A DNA stretch of 40,793 nucleotides from Lachnospiraceae bacterium (GCA_900757145.1 CAAEMT010000022.1:1-40793), one strand, 5' to 3'. Numbered from the stretch's first letter, positions 1 to 7,887 are shown. Translations and numbers: made by a program. The notes: a model not told the origin generated them from the sequence alone.

Positions 1-165
1 GTCCTATATTTTTTAGATATTTTTGTTGCAAACGTGTTGCAAATGCGTTGCGAACTGAGTAAATTCCACCGCTTTTCACCACATCTGACAACTCCACAAA
101 CCCTTGTAAAACAAGGATTTGAACGTAAATCCGAGTTCCTAAGATTATCTCTTGCGTAACTGAAA
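1..165. other. Region beyond rpsI, possible element edge
   Basis: This stretch lies immediately downstream of rpsI and runs off the window. No strong terminator is visible: the inverted repeat CCTTGT-aaa-ACAAGG (102-116) has no U-tract on the rpsI strand. A minus-strand frame stays open from just after the rpsI stop to base 1 (over 50 codons). It has no convincing start and may be chance. Three 11-bp repeats at 25-57 are listed separately. The 3' end of rpsI is a known integration target for some integrative elements of Firmicutes, so this could be an attachment-site flank, but no integrase is inside the window. Confidence 0.25.
25..57. repeat. Three tandem 11-bp repeats
   Basis: Three head-to-tail 11-mers are visible: GTTGCAAACGT, GTTGCAAATGC and GTTGCGAACTG. 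The core GTTGC(A/G)AA is kept in each copy. Short iterated sites beside a conserved gene end resemble arm-type binding sites of tyrosine integrases. That function is inferred. Confidence 0.6.
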
Positions 166-558
166 TTAACGTTTAGAGAACTGCGGTGCTCTACGAGCTG
201 CCTTGAGACCGTATTTCTTACGCTCTTTCATTCTCGGGTCACGTGTAAGGTAACCAGCGGACTTAAGCGTCGGTCTGTAGTCATTGTCTGCCTGAAGCAG
301 CGCTCTTGCGATACCGTGACGGATTGCACCAGCCTGACCTGTTGTACCACCGCCGCATACATTTACGAGTACGTCAAACTTGTCTGCTGTCTCTGTAGCA
401 GCAAGCGGCTGACGAACGATAACCTTCAGTGTCTCCAGACCAAAGTACTCGTCAATGTCTCTTTTATTGATCGTAATCTTGCCCGTACCCGGGATCAGAT
501 ATACTCTTGCGATAGATTTTTTTCTTCTTCCTGTTCCGTAATATCTTTCCTTAGCCAA
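166..558 (-). CDS. rpsI: 30S ribosomal protein S9
   Basis: Ribosomal protein S9 of the small subunit, whose C-terminal tail reaches into the P site and contacts tRNA. The 130-residue length is normal for the bacterial protein. The N-terminus has the family pattern YYGTGRRKKSIARV, and the C-terminus is the typical basic tail with DPRMKERKKYG and a final SKR. It lies 17 bp downstream of rplM on the same strand, the conserved rplM-rpsI operon order of Firmicutes, and should be read from the promoter near 1.2 kb. The start ATG is preceded by AGGGAGGT. Identification is secure. Confidence 0.99.
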   Translation of the reverse strand: MAKERYYGTGRRKKSIARVYLIPGTGKITINKRDIDEYFGLETLKVIVRQPLAATETADKFDVLVNVCGGGTTGQAGAIRHGIARALLQADNDYRPTLKSAGYLTRDPRMKERKKYGLKAARRAPQFSKR

Positions 559-575
559 TGTTCCTTACCTCCCTA

Positions 576-1004
576 TTAGAATGTCAGCACTTCCGGCTTC
601 TGTGCCTGCTGCTTGTGATCCGGACCTGCATATACAAAAAGCTTTTTGTACATCTCTCTGCCGAGCGGTCCCTTCGGGAGCATACCCTTTACAGCAAGTT
701 CAATCACTCTCTCCGGTTTCTTTGCCATCATCTCACGCAGTGTAGTCTCTTTCATACCACCTACGTAATCAGAATGATTGTAGTAAATCTTCTGATCAAG
801 TTTCTTTCCTGTTACAGTTACCTTCTCTGCATTTACTACGATTACATAATCACCTGTATCAATATGCGGCGTAAACGTCGGCTTATTCTTTCCTCTTAAT
901 ACCTTTGCCACTTCTGATGCCAGACGGCCAAGTGTCATACCTGCAGCATCTACTACATACCATTTTCTTTCAATCGTTGCTGGGCTAGCCATATAACTTT
1001 TCAT
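576..1004 (-). CDS. rplM: 50S ribosomal protein L13
   Basis: Ribosomal protein L13, an early-assembling large-subunit protein. It is 142 residues, the usual length. Family signatures include WYVVDAAGMTLGRLASEVA near residue 15, TGDYVIVVNAEKV near residue 50 and MLPKGPLGREMYKKL near residue 108. The start ATG has a strong AAGGAGG about 8 bp upstream. It is the first gene of the rplM-rpsI operon. A leader of about 170 nt separates it from a consensus promoter and contains a stable hairpin, in line with autoregulatory L13 leaders described in Firmicutes. Confidence 0.99.
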   Translation of the reverse strand: MKSYMASPATIERKWYVVDAAGMTLGRLASEVAKVLRGKNKPTFTPHIDTGDYVIVVNAEKVTVTGKKLDQKIYYNHSDYVGGMKETTLREMMAKKPERVIELAVKGMLPKGPLGREMYKKLFVYAGPDHKQQAQKPEVLTF

Positions 1005-1096
1005 TGGTCTTCCTCCTTGATAATGATTAACTTACTCCGGGCAAACAGAGGCTTATTTCCGTCCTCCCAGCCATTCCCTGTAGGGAATATTATGAT

Positions 1097-1130
1097 AAAA
1101 TGCTCGACCGGGGCTTTGGTCCGAACATTT
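1097..1130 (-). promoter_or_regulatory. Hairpin in rplM leader (L13-leader candidate)
   Basis: On the minus strand, AATGTTCGGACC pairs with GGTCGAGCATT across a C-rich loop, giving a stem of about 11 pairs. A second small hairpin (ATTCCC/GGGAAT) follows at about 1073-1089. Both lie between the promoter at 1184-1212 and the rplM start. L13 leaders that bind the protein product are known in Firmicutes. I assign this by position and stem, not by a covariance-model match. Confidence 0.5.
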
Positions 1131-1183
1131 ATACACATTATTTTTAGGCGCAGTAATACAACTCCACTGAGCCATACTTGTTT

Positions 1184-1212
1184 AGTATATTACACTACTA
1201 TTTACATGTCAA
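1184..1212 (-). promoter_or_regulatory. Sigma-A promoter of rplM-rpsI
   Basis: TTGACA, a 17-bp spacer, then TATACT on the minus strand: a near-perfect housekeeping promoter about 180 bp before rplM. It sits just after the end of the upstream hypothetical gene. Confidence 0.85.
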
Positions 1213-1226
1213 CTATTTTTTGCTCA

Positions 1227-1718
1227 TCATTCCTCTAAAGCCGTATTGATCCTGCGGAATCCACCATCTTCCCTGTCCTCCATATCCTGCCAGATACGAT
1301 CTGCCAGTTTTGCAAGAGCACTGTCCTCAAAAGCAATACTTCCCCCGTAAATACTCATCCCCTCCGCAATTGCCTGCTGTGCCTCGATATACTCGTCATA
1401 ATGCTCATCGCCTTCATAAAAGTCATGCTTTACATCGATACTGTAATTCTGTATGAAATACTGTTCTAACTCCTGCTCTGTCTCCGCACGTTTTTCACCG
1501 AAAAATACCGGTCCTAGAACCTCACAGAGCACCTCCATTTGCCTCTGCCTATCTGACTCATCTCTGGCGATCAGGAAACGGCTTGACGGCTGAAACTCTG
1601 ATTGCTGCATGCCGGTTTCTTTTATATTTGTACAAACGCTGTTGTTTTGATTCTGTCGCCTTTGACCTGTTATTTTTTGCTCTTTATTTTTCTTTCGTTC
1701 TTTTAGCCTTTCGCTCAT
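1227..1718 (-). CDS. Hypothetical protein, 163 residues
   Basis: I do not recognise this family. The first 45 residues are basic and rich in N, Q and K (for example KERKKNKEQKITGQRRQNQNN), probably disordered. From about residue 45 the chain is acidic and looks globular and helical, with the segment EVLGPVFFGEKRAETEQELEQ and a C-terminal KLADRIWQDMEDREDGG. There is no signal peptide or membrane segment. A strong promoter lies just upstream, so it is probably expressed on its own. The start is uncertain: the first ATG has only a weak ribosome site, and an internal Met at residue 37 would remove most of the low-complexity tail. Confidence 0.6.
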   Translation of the reverse strand: MSERLKERKKNKEQKITGQRRQNQNNSVCTNIKETGMQQSEFQPSSRFLIARDESDRQRQMEVLCEVLGPVFFGEKRAETEQELEQYFIQNYSIDVKHDFYEGDEHYDEYIEAQQAIAEGMSIYGGSIAFEDSALAKLADRIWQDMEDREDGGFRRINTALEE

Positions 1719-1775
1719 AATATGATTCTGCTCTCATCCCAAGTTCTCCAATCCGTTCATTCTTTTTGTGCTTAT

Positions 1776-1804
1776 ATTGTAACTTATTATATATGAATAG
1801 TCAA
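1776..1804 (-). promoter_or_regulatory. Sigma-A promoter of the 1227-1718 gene
   Basis: TTGACT, a 17-bp spacer and TACAAT on the minus strand, about 60 bp before the annotated start. Between them, a GGAGAACTTGGG-ATG could open a short out-of-frame 17-codon reading frame that overlaps the gene start. Confidence 0.75.
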
Positions 1805-2046
1805 TGTTTATTTACAGAAATGCCGGAGCTACTGTCATATTTATTAAAAACGGGATACTTCGTGCCGTAGAAAATGTTTTGCGCCTCAAAAAGACAAAGT
1901 CTTTTCTGTCACAGAACAAAAGTGTGCTCTGCCACTTTTACCTCGCCAGATGCGTATTGCAAAGCAATTACATACTTCTTACATCCGTGCGTATCTTAAT
2001 TTTTTGTTTCATACCTCAACAAGATAAGTTTTCCCTATGATATAAA

Positions 2047-2090
2047 ATATGCGCAGAACCCTGTATCCTAAACATTCGCCTGCGCATATT
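2047..2090 (-). terminator. Terminator after the first cytidylate-kinase-like gene
   Basis: On the minus strand AATATGCGCAG pairs with CTGCGCATATT, 11 pairs, followed by an A/T-rich run. It lies 25 bp past the stop of the 2116-2763 gene. Confidence 0.7.
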
Positions 2091-2115
2091 ACTTTATTGC
2101 TTCATTTGAATTACT

Positions 2116-2763
2116 TTACTTTCCATCCTGAGCACTCGGCAATCTTCCAAACCGCACCTTGATATACTCCTTGATCGCCTCCATTGTTCCGTCAAACCCA
2201 AGGCGCTCACTGTTTAAACACAGATCGTAGTTTCTGGCATCTGTCCATTCCTGACCTGTATAATATTTATAGAAATCACTGCGGTATTTATCTGTTTTTT
2301 CAATAAATTTCTCAGGATCACCGATACATGCATGGCGGGCAACTGCCTGCTCGATACAATACGCTTTTGAAGCATGCACGAACACACTCACCCGGTTCGG
2401 ATAATCCTTGAGGACATAATCCGCCGCCCGTCCGATAATAATACACGACTCGCGATCTGCCAGATCGCGGATAATTTTTGCCTGGTAATTAAAGAGATTA
2501 TGGTCGCTTACGAACTGCTCGCTGTCAGGAGAGATCAGATTTCCTTTATATTCCCCTTTCAGGCGGTTTAAAAACATCGGCGTATGCTTCAGTCTTTCAT
2601 CTGCCTGATTAAACAGTGTTTCGTTGATGCCGCTGTCCTCTGAAGCCATCTTGATGATCTCATGCTCATAGCACTTGATCCCAAGATCCTCTGAGAGCAT
2701 ATAACCGATCGTCTTACCGCCGCTGCCGAAATGTCTCGCGATCGTAATCACAATATTGTCCAT
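2116..2763 (-). CDS. Cytidylate kinase-like family protein (copy 1)
   Basis: A P-loop NTPase of the cytidylate-kinase-like family common in Clostridia, 215 residues. The N-terminus VITIARHFGSGGKTIG is the family's modified nucleotide-binding loop, with GSGG in place of a classic GKS/T. Around residue 95 it has SCIIIGRAADYVLKD, and then VFVHAS, both shared with the second copy at 31249-31854. True Cmk phosphorylates CMP/dCMP; members of this family are similar in fold, but their substrate is not established. It appears to be monocistronic with its own terminator. The ATG is preceded by a weak CGGGGGATCGAT ribosome site. Confidence 0.85.
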   Translation of the reverse strand: MDNIVITIARHFGSGGKTIGYMLSEDLGIKCYEHEIIKMASEDSGINETLFNQADERLKHTPMFLNRLKGEYKGNLISPDSEQFVSDHNLFNYQAKIIRDLADRESCIIIGRAADYVLKDYPNRVSVFVHASKAYCIEQAVARHACIGDPEKFIEKTDKYRSDFYKYYTGQEWTDARNYDLCLNSERLGFDGTMEAIKEYIKVRFGRLPSAQDGK

Positions 2764-2836
2764 ATCGATCCCCCGTTTCTTATCTCATTAATTATAAATA
2801 ATATCCGTATCAAAACTCATAGAACGCAGCGTGCCT

Positions 2837-2865
2837 GCACTAGAAGTATTTCTATGACTTAGTGC
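2837..2865. repeat. Small inverted repeat
   Basis: GCACTA pairs with TAGTGC around a partly paired 17-nt centre, in the 210-bp gap between livF and the cytidylate-kinase-like gene. There is no U-tract, so it is not a clear terminator. Role unknown. Confidence 0.45.
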
Positions 2866-2973
2866 CCCGCCTCAATAGGAAAGTGCCGCGTGCCGGCGGC
2901 ATGCATCACGCATCTACTGAAACAACACACAGAAAAAGTATTGCGCAGGCTATACACCCCGCCGCTTTCGCGG

Positions 2974-3690
2974 TCAGTCTTCTCCGCCAAGATATGCTTT
3001 TTTAATAGAATCATCGTTCATCAGTTCTTTTGCGTCTCCTGCCATAACGATTTTTCCCGTCTCAAGTACATATGCGCGATCTGCGATCGAAAGCGCTTTT
3101 TTCGCATTCTGCTCAACGAGAAGTACGGTCGTACCACTGGCGCTGACACTCTTTATAATCTCAAAGATCTCATTTACAAGTATCGGAGACAGTCCCATAG
3201 ACGGCTCATCCATGAGAATAATACGCGGATGAGACATCAGAGCGCGTCCCATTGCAAGCATCTGCTGCTCGCCGCCCGACAGTGTTCCTGCCATCTGGTT
3301 CTTTCGCTCTTCCAGACGCGGAAAACGTTTATAGACCTTTTCTAGCATTTCTTCTATTTCATTCTTATCCGACCTCGTATATGCTCCCATCTTCAGATTC
3401 TGATACACAGAAAGCTGCGCAAATACGCGCCGTCCCTCCGGCACATGAGCCATACCGAGACTTACAATTTTGTGTGCCGGAATTTTCGTAATATCTTTTC
3501 CCTCAAATACGACACTTCCCTTTTTCGGTGCGAGAAGTCCTGAAACCGTGTGCAGAATTGTCGTCTTCCCGGCGCCGTTTGCTCCGATCAGGGAAACAAC
3601 CTCGCCTTCGTTTACCTCGAAGGAAACGCCCTTGATGGCCTGGATCATACCGTAATATACCTCCAGATCCTTTACTTCAAGCATTGCCAT
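2974..3690 (-). CDS. livF: Branched-chain amino acid ABC transporter ATPase LivF
   Basis: ATPase of a HAAT-type (branched-chain amino acid) importer, 238 residues. Visible motifs are Walker A GANGAGKTT near residue 36, the signature LSGGEQQMLAMGRALM near 137, and Walker B IILMDEPSMGLS near 157, followed by the switch-region VLLVEQNA. The VEQN form and the phrase AHVPEGRRVF are typical of LivF rather than LivG. It is the last gene of the livKHMGF operon, 13 bp after livG. Substrate identity (Leu/Ile/Val or another amide or amino acid) is inferred from the family only. Confidence 0.96.
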   Translation of the reverse strand: MAMLEVKDLEVYYGMIQAIKGVSFEVNEGEVVSLIGANGAGKTTILHTVSGLLAPKKGSVVFEGKDITKIPAHKIVSLGMAHVPEGRRVFAQLSVYQNLKMGAYTRSDKNEIEEMLEKVYKRFPRLEERKNQMAGTLSGGEQQMLAMGRALMSHPRIILMDEPSMGLSPILVNEIFEIIKSVSASGTTVLLVEQNAKKALSIADRAYVLETGKIVMAGDAKELMNDDSIKKAYLGGED

Positions 3691-3703
3691 TTTTCATTTC
3701 CTC

Positions 3704-4465
3704 CTATTCTCCAAGGTACGCCTTGACTACCTGCGGATCTGAGAGCACATCAGAAGTTTTCCCCTGACTGAGTACCTCTCCGAAATTAAGCACCGTCAGC
3801 TCCTCGCAGATACCGGAGACAAGCTTCATATCGTGCTCGATCAGCAGGATCGTCATATCAAAATTATCACGAACAAAGTGGATCGTTTCCATCAGTTCTT
3901 TCGTCTCATTCGGGTTCATTCCCGCAGCCGGCTCATCCAGCAGCAGCAGTTTCGGATCTGTCGCAAGCGCGCGGGCGATCTCCAGCTTACGCTGTTTTCC
4001 GTAAGGAAGATTCGAAGCCAGATAATCTGCCTCCTTATCGAGGTCAAACACCCTCAAAAGCTCCATCGCACGCTCATCCATTTCTTTTTCTACCCTGCGA
4101 AAAGACGGGGTGCGGAAAATCCCTGCAAGCGTTGAATATTTGTGGTGATTATGAAGCCCTGCCTTTACATTGTCCAGTACAGAAAGCTGTTTGAACAGGC
4201 GGATATTCTGAAATGTACGCGCCACACCAGCCCGGTTGATCTCGATCGTCGACTTTCCGGTGATATTCTTTCCATCGAGAAGTATCTGTCCCTGATCCGG
4301 TCTGTATACCCCTGTAAGTAAGTTGAATAATGTCGTCTTTCCGGCGCCGTTCGGTCCGATCAGCCCATACAGCTCACCCTTTTTTATCTTCAGATCACAG
4401 CCATTCACGGCACGCAGACCGCCAAATGAGATTCCAAGATTCGTCACATCAAGCATTAATTCCAT
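3704..4465 (-). CDS. livG: Branched-chain amino acid ABC transporter ATPase LivG
   Basis: Second ATPase of the importer, 253 residues. Walker A GPNGAGKTT is near residue 37, the LivG hallmark RTFQNIRLF near 85, the signature region LPYGKQRKLEIARAL near 157, and Walker B LLLLDEPAAGMN near 178, with LLIEHDM after it. It pairs with LivF as an ATPase heterodimer under LivH-LivM. The gene starts directly after livM (1 bp between them), which fits translational coupling. Confidence 0.96.
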   Translation of the reverse strand: MELMLDVTNLGISFGGLRAVNGCDLKIKKGELYGLIGPNGAGKTTLFNLLTGVYRPDQGQILLDGKNITGKSTIEINRAGVARTFQNIRLFKQLSVLDNVKAGLHNHHKYSTLAGIFRTPSFRRVEKEMDERAMELLRVFDLDKEADYLASNLPYGKQRKLEIARALATDPKLLLLDEPAAGMNPNETKELMETIHFVRDNFDMTILLIEHDMKLVSGICEELTVLNFGEVLSQGKTSDVLSDPQVVKAYLGE

Positions 4466-4466
4466 C

Positions 4467-5522
4467 TTATTCGCCCTCCTTCACAGATTTTTTGAAGAAA
4501 CGGCCAAGATAACGTTCCCGCCATTCAAGCGCTTTCGGCGCCCAGTTGAAAAGCATCATAACGATCAGTACGATCGCATAGATCAGCATACGGTAATCGG
4601 ACAGAGAACGCAGCATCTCCGGCAGAGCCGTCAAAATGACAGCTGCGATCACAGAACCGCGGATATTCCCGATTCCTCCAAGCACAACAAATACGAGCGC
4701 AAGGATCGAAGTATTAAAATTAAATTTTGACGCCTGCAGCGTAGCGAGATTATGTGAATAAAGCGCGCCCGCCATACCTGCCAAAGCAGCTGATACGGTA
4801 AATGCCATCAGCTTATATTTTGTGATATTAATGCCAATTGACTCCGCCGCAATACGGTTGTCGCGGATCGACTTGATTGCACGGCCATCACGGGAATCGA
4901 TCAGATTCAGCACGATAAACAGCGTCACCAGCACAAGGATAATGCCGATAAAAAACGTGGAGCTTTTCGGAATGCCCGTAATTCCCTGCGGTCCCGACAG
5001 AAGCATCTTGCCTGTCGGCTCCATTCCCATTGAAAACTGATCTTTCGTAGAAAAATGAAGACCTTTGCTGTCTACGCCAATGTAAAATACATTGATCACA
5101 TTTTTAATGATCTCTCCAAATGCCAGTGTCACGATCGCCAGATAATCTCCGCGCAGCCGCAGTACGGGAATACCGATCAGCACACCGAATACAGCTGCGA
5201 ATAGAGCGCCGATCACGATCGCTATAAAAAAGCGCAGTCCGTCATTTGCAATAGAAGTCGATGCAGCCTTTGAAAAAAATGCGCTCGCAAAAGCACCCAC
5301 ACACATAAAGCCCGCATGACCAAGACTTAATTCTCCTGAAATCCCTACGACAAGATTCAAAGAAACCGCCAGGATCACATAGACGCATAGCGGCACGAGC
5401 AGTCCTTTCAGGAGACTGGAGAGATTTCCCGTTTTATCTAATACCGTAACCGCAAGATAGGCAGCGATAACGATACCGTAAGTAATACAATTGCTTTTGA
5501 AATTTTTGTTTAATGATCTCAT
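4467..5522 (-). CDS. livM: Branched-chain amino acid ABC transporter permease LivM
   Basis: Membrane permease, 351 residues from the chosen start. Several hydrophobic helices are evident, and the family motif ELSLGHAGFMCVGA lies near residue 70. The later segment EIIKNVINVFY and the EAA-like loop IKSIRDNRIAAESIGIN contact the ATPases. A start 13 codons further upstream would overlap livH; I prefer the ATG at 5522 because it has a strong AGGTGGGGGAAG in front and leaves a 10-bp gap to livH. Confidence 0.95.
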   Translation of the reverse strand: MRSLNKNFKSNCITYGIVIAAYLAVTVLDKTGNLSSLLKGLLVPLCVYVILAVSLNLVVGISGELSLGHAGFMCVGAFASAFFSKAASTSIANDGLRFFIAIVIGALFAAVFGVLIGIPVLRLRGDYLAIVTLAFGEIIKNVINVFYIGVDSKGLHFSTKDQFSMGMEPTGKMLLSGPQGITGIPKSSTFFIGIILVLVTLFIVLNLIDSRDGRAIKSIRDNRIAAESIGINITKYKLMAFTVSAALAGMAGALYSHNLATLQASKFNFNTSILALVFVVLGGIGNIRGSVIAAVILTALPEMLRSLSDYRMLIYAIVLIVMMLFNWAPKALEWRERYLGRFFKKSVKEGE

Positions 5523-5532
5523 CTTCCCCCAC

Positions 5533-6417
5533 CTACACTTTCTCCTGTATCTTCTTGCCAAATAAACCTGTAGGCCTCACGAGAAGCACCACGATCAGCA
5601 CTGCAAAGACGATTGCATCAGCAAGCTGGGAAGATATGTATGCTTTGCTCAGAATTTCAATGATACCAAGCAGAATACCTCCGACCATCGCTCCGGGAAT
5701 AGAACCGATACCGCCAAATACGGCTGCAACGAATGCTTTGATACCGGGCATTGAACCAGTATATGGAGAAAGCGACGGATATGCAGAGCACAAAAGCACG
5801 CCTGCAACAGCCGCAAGCCCTGAACCGATCGCAAATGTCAAAGCGATCGTCCTGTCGACATTGATTCCCATGAGGCGGGCAGCCCCTTTATCCTCTGATA
5901 CGGCAAGCATCGCCTGCCCTGCTTTCGTCTTATTGATAAATGAAGTCAATGCAATCATAATGACGATACAGCTTATGATCGTTACGATCGTCTCTCCTGT
6001 AATGATCAGTGCTCCGCCGGCAAGCTTCAGATCCGGCAGCGGAACGATTGACTGAAAGCTCTTGGGGTTTGAACCGAAAATGAGTAAAACAATATTCTGC
6101 AAAAAATAGCTGACACCGATAGCTGTGATCAAAACAGCAAGCGGTGACGCCGCCTCACGCAGTGGCCGATATGCAATCCTCTCGATCACAACTCCCAATA
6201 TCGTACATACTAAGATTGCTGTGAGAACTGCAAGTAAAGGATTCGCTCCGACACTAAGCATCATGGTCAGCGCAGCATATCCCCCCACCATGATCACATC
6301 ACCATGCGCAAAATTAAGCATCTTGGCAATACCGTATACCATCGTGTATCCAAGCGCAATGATCGCATATACACTGCCGAGGCTGAGACCATTGATTAAA
6401 TACGATAAAAAACTCAT
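5533..6417 (-). CDS. livH: Branched-chain amino acid ABC transporter permease LivH
   Basis: Membrane permease partner of LivM, 294 residues, mostly hydrophobic. The N-terminus SLGSVYAIIALGYTMVYGI followed by NFAHGDVIM is the LivH signature. The cytoplasmic loop SEDKGAARLMGINVDRTI near residue 185 is the ATPase-contacting EAA-like segment. It follows livK after a 129-bp gap that contains a long stem-loop, which may keep livK mRNA in excess over the membrane subunits. Confidence 0.95.
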   Translation of the reverse strand: MSFLSYLINGLSLGSVYAIIALGYTMVYGIAKMLNFAHGDVIMVGGYAALTMMLSVGANPLLAVLTAILVCTILGVVIERIAYRPLREAASPLAVLITAIGVSYFLQNIVLLIFGSNPKSFQSIVPLPDLKLAGGALIITGETIVTIISCIVIMIALTSFINKTKAGQAMLAVSEDKGAARLMGINVDRTIALTFAIGSGLAAVAGVLLCSAYPSLSPYTGSMPGIKAFVAAVFGGIGSIPGAMVGGILLGIIEILSKAYISSQLADAIVFAVLIVVLLVRPTGLFGKKIQEKV

Positions 6418-6441
6418 AGAACACCTCTTAAATTCTAAATT

Positions 6442-6498
6442 GGGGCTGTCACAAAATATCCCGGAACTCTGCCGGTTTACATATTTTGCAACACCCCC
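6442..6498 (-). promoter_or_regulatory. Long stem-loop between livK and livH
   Basis: On the minus strand GGGGTGTTGCAAAATAT pairs, with one or two mismatches, with ATATTTTGTGACAGCCCC. An inner CCGG/CCGG stem closes the loop. There is no U-run directly after it, so it looks like an mRNA processing or stability element, or a partial terminator, rather than a full stop. Confidence 0.7.
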
Positions 6499-6546
6499 GT
6501 CTTGTTATTTTAGTATGAATATGTCAGGACTAAAATGTCAGATATT

Positions 6547-7692
6547 TTATTCCATACCTACATATGCTCCATCCTGAATCACAACTGCCTTCGGCTCTTT
6601 GGACGGTTCTCTCGTCTCATCCCATGTCATACTTGCGCCTGTCAGACCGTCTACTGTGATTTCTGTCATTGCTCCTTTGAGTGCGTCGCACAGCGTACTT
6701 GCATCCATATCCGGTGTTGCGCCGGCTTTTTCAAGAGCCGCCTTGATGATATAAACTCCATCATAAGCATCTGCTGCGAACTGATTCGGCGTCTCTCCGT
6801 ATTTCTCTTCAAAATTAGCAACAAAATTCTTTGTCAGCTCATCTTCACCATCTGCAGAAAATGGCGTGATAAGCATAAGACCTTCTGCAAGTGCTGTATC
6901 GAATCCTTCTACTGTAAGAATACCGTCCATACCATCCATACCGAACCACTTCGGTGCAAATCCCATCGCATCTGCCTGCGTCAGAATCAAGGATGCCTCA
7001 TTATAATAAATCGGCATATAGACAAGATCAGCACCGGAATCTTTCGCTTTCTGAAGCTGTACAGAGAAATCTGTCTTACTATCTGCTGTAAATGCTTCTG
7101 CTGCTACGATCTCAAACGGCTGATTGGCAGCCTCTGCCTGGAATGTCGCATAAACGCCTGCAGAATATACATCAGAACTGTCATAAATAACAGCAACTTT
7201 TTTCGCCAGATCATGATCACCAATATACTTTGCGGCTACTACACCCTGATCCGGGTCAGAAAAACATACGCGGAATGCATTATCTCCCGCTGAAATACAG
7301 TCTACTGCAGATCCTGACGGAGTCAGAAGAAACATGTTGTCATTTGCGGCCTCTGCACCAACTGCGATACACGGTGCGGAAGTGACGGTACCAAGCAGCA
7401 TCTGCATACCCCAGTCCTTTAATGTATTGTACGCATTCACAGATTTCTCTGCATCATTTTCATCATCCTGTGGATTGAACTCAAGCTGTGCACCATTTAC
7501 TCCGCCTGCCTCATTCACCTCGTCTACTGCGAGCTGAATTGCATTCATAACCGCATTTCCATATGTAGCTGCAGCGCCTGTCATCGGCCCGATACTTCCA
7601 ATCTTGAAAGTCTCTCCTTCTGCAAATGCAGTTGCGGAGAACATCATTGTCGATGCACATACAATACTTGCAAACTGAACAAATTTTTTCAT
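6547..7692 (-). CDS. livK: Branched-chain amino acid ABC transporter substrate-binding protein
   Basis: Periplasmic-binding-protein type I receptor (Peripla_BP_6), 381 residues. An N-terminal signal peptide runs to about residue 24 (ATAFA, then EGETFKIG). The mature N-terminus has KIGSIGPMTGAAATYGNAV and VDEVNEAGGVNG, the classic LivK opening. The signal peptide has no recognisable lipobox: its only Cys sits in SIVCAST, with Val at -1. A Gram-positive receptor would normally be lipid-anchored, so this one may be released or held some other way. It is the first gene of the operon, with an AAAGGAGGAAA ribosome site and a consensus promoter upstream. Confidence 0.95.
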   Translation of the reverse strand: MKKFVQFASIVCASTMMFSATAFAEGETFKIGSIGPMTGAAATYGNAVMNAIQLAVDEVNEAGGVNGAQLEFNPQDDENDAEKSVNAYNTLKDWGMQMLLGTVTSAPCIAVGAEAANDNMFLLTPSGSAVDCISAGDNAFRVCFSDPDQGVVAAKYIGDHDLAKKVAVIYDSSDVYSAGVYATFQAEAANQPFEIVAAEAFTADSKTDFSVQLQKAKDSGADLVYMPIYYNEASLILTQADAMGFAPKWFGMDGMDGILTVEGFDTALAEGLMLITPFSADGEDELTKNFVANFEEKYGETPNQFAADAYDGVYIIKAALEKAGATPDMDASTLCDALKGAMTEITVDGLTGASMTWDETREPSKEPKAVVIQDGAYVGME

Positions 7693-7751
7693 AACATTTC
7701 CTCCTTTTTCCCTTATGCCCGATTCACTTAAATCAGCATTTATTAAAAGAA

Positions 7752-7780
7752 ATCATACTCACTTCAATCCGATTTGTCAA
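7752..7780 (-). promoter_or_regulatory. Sigma-A promoter of livKHMGF
   Basis: TTGACA, 17-bp spacer, TATGAT on the minus strand, about 60 bp before livK. No clear operator was seen around it. Confidence 0.85.
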
Positions 7781-7887
7781 GACATTTTGCACATTTTCTG
7801 AGTACATTTGTCCGCACAGCACGGATTCAGTCAACCACTCTTGAGGAAAAAGTCATGATTTTGTATTTTGCATACAGGCTAGATACT

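Larger units (their letters stand above)
1719..2115. other. Intergenic region, 397 bp
   Basis: No gene is supported here; a 78-codon plus-strand frame lacks a ribosome site and family resemblance. It holds the promoter at 1776-1804, two AT-flanked hairpins (AAAAGAC/GTCTTTT at 1889-1905 and AAAAGTG/CACTTTT at 1918-1939), and the terminator-like stem at 2047-2090. Confidence 0.6.

Noticed and set aside
115..132. GGATTT/AAATCC stem with GTTCAAATCC, resembling a tRNA T-arm
   Set aside because: No acceptor stem, D-arm or anticodon arm can be built around it; it is just a small dyad.
1804..2040. 78-codon plus-strand frame
   Set aside because: No ribosome site, no family resemblance, and it covers the promoter and hairpins of the flanking minus-strand genes.
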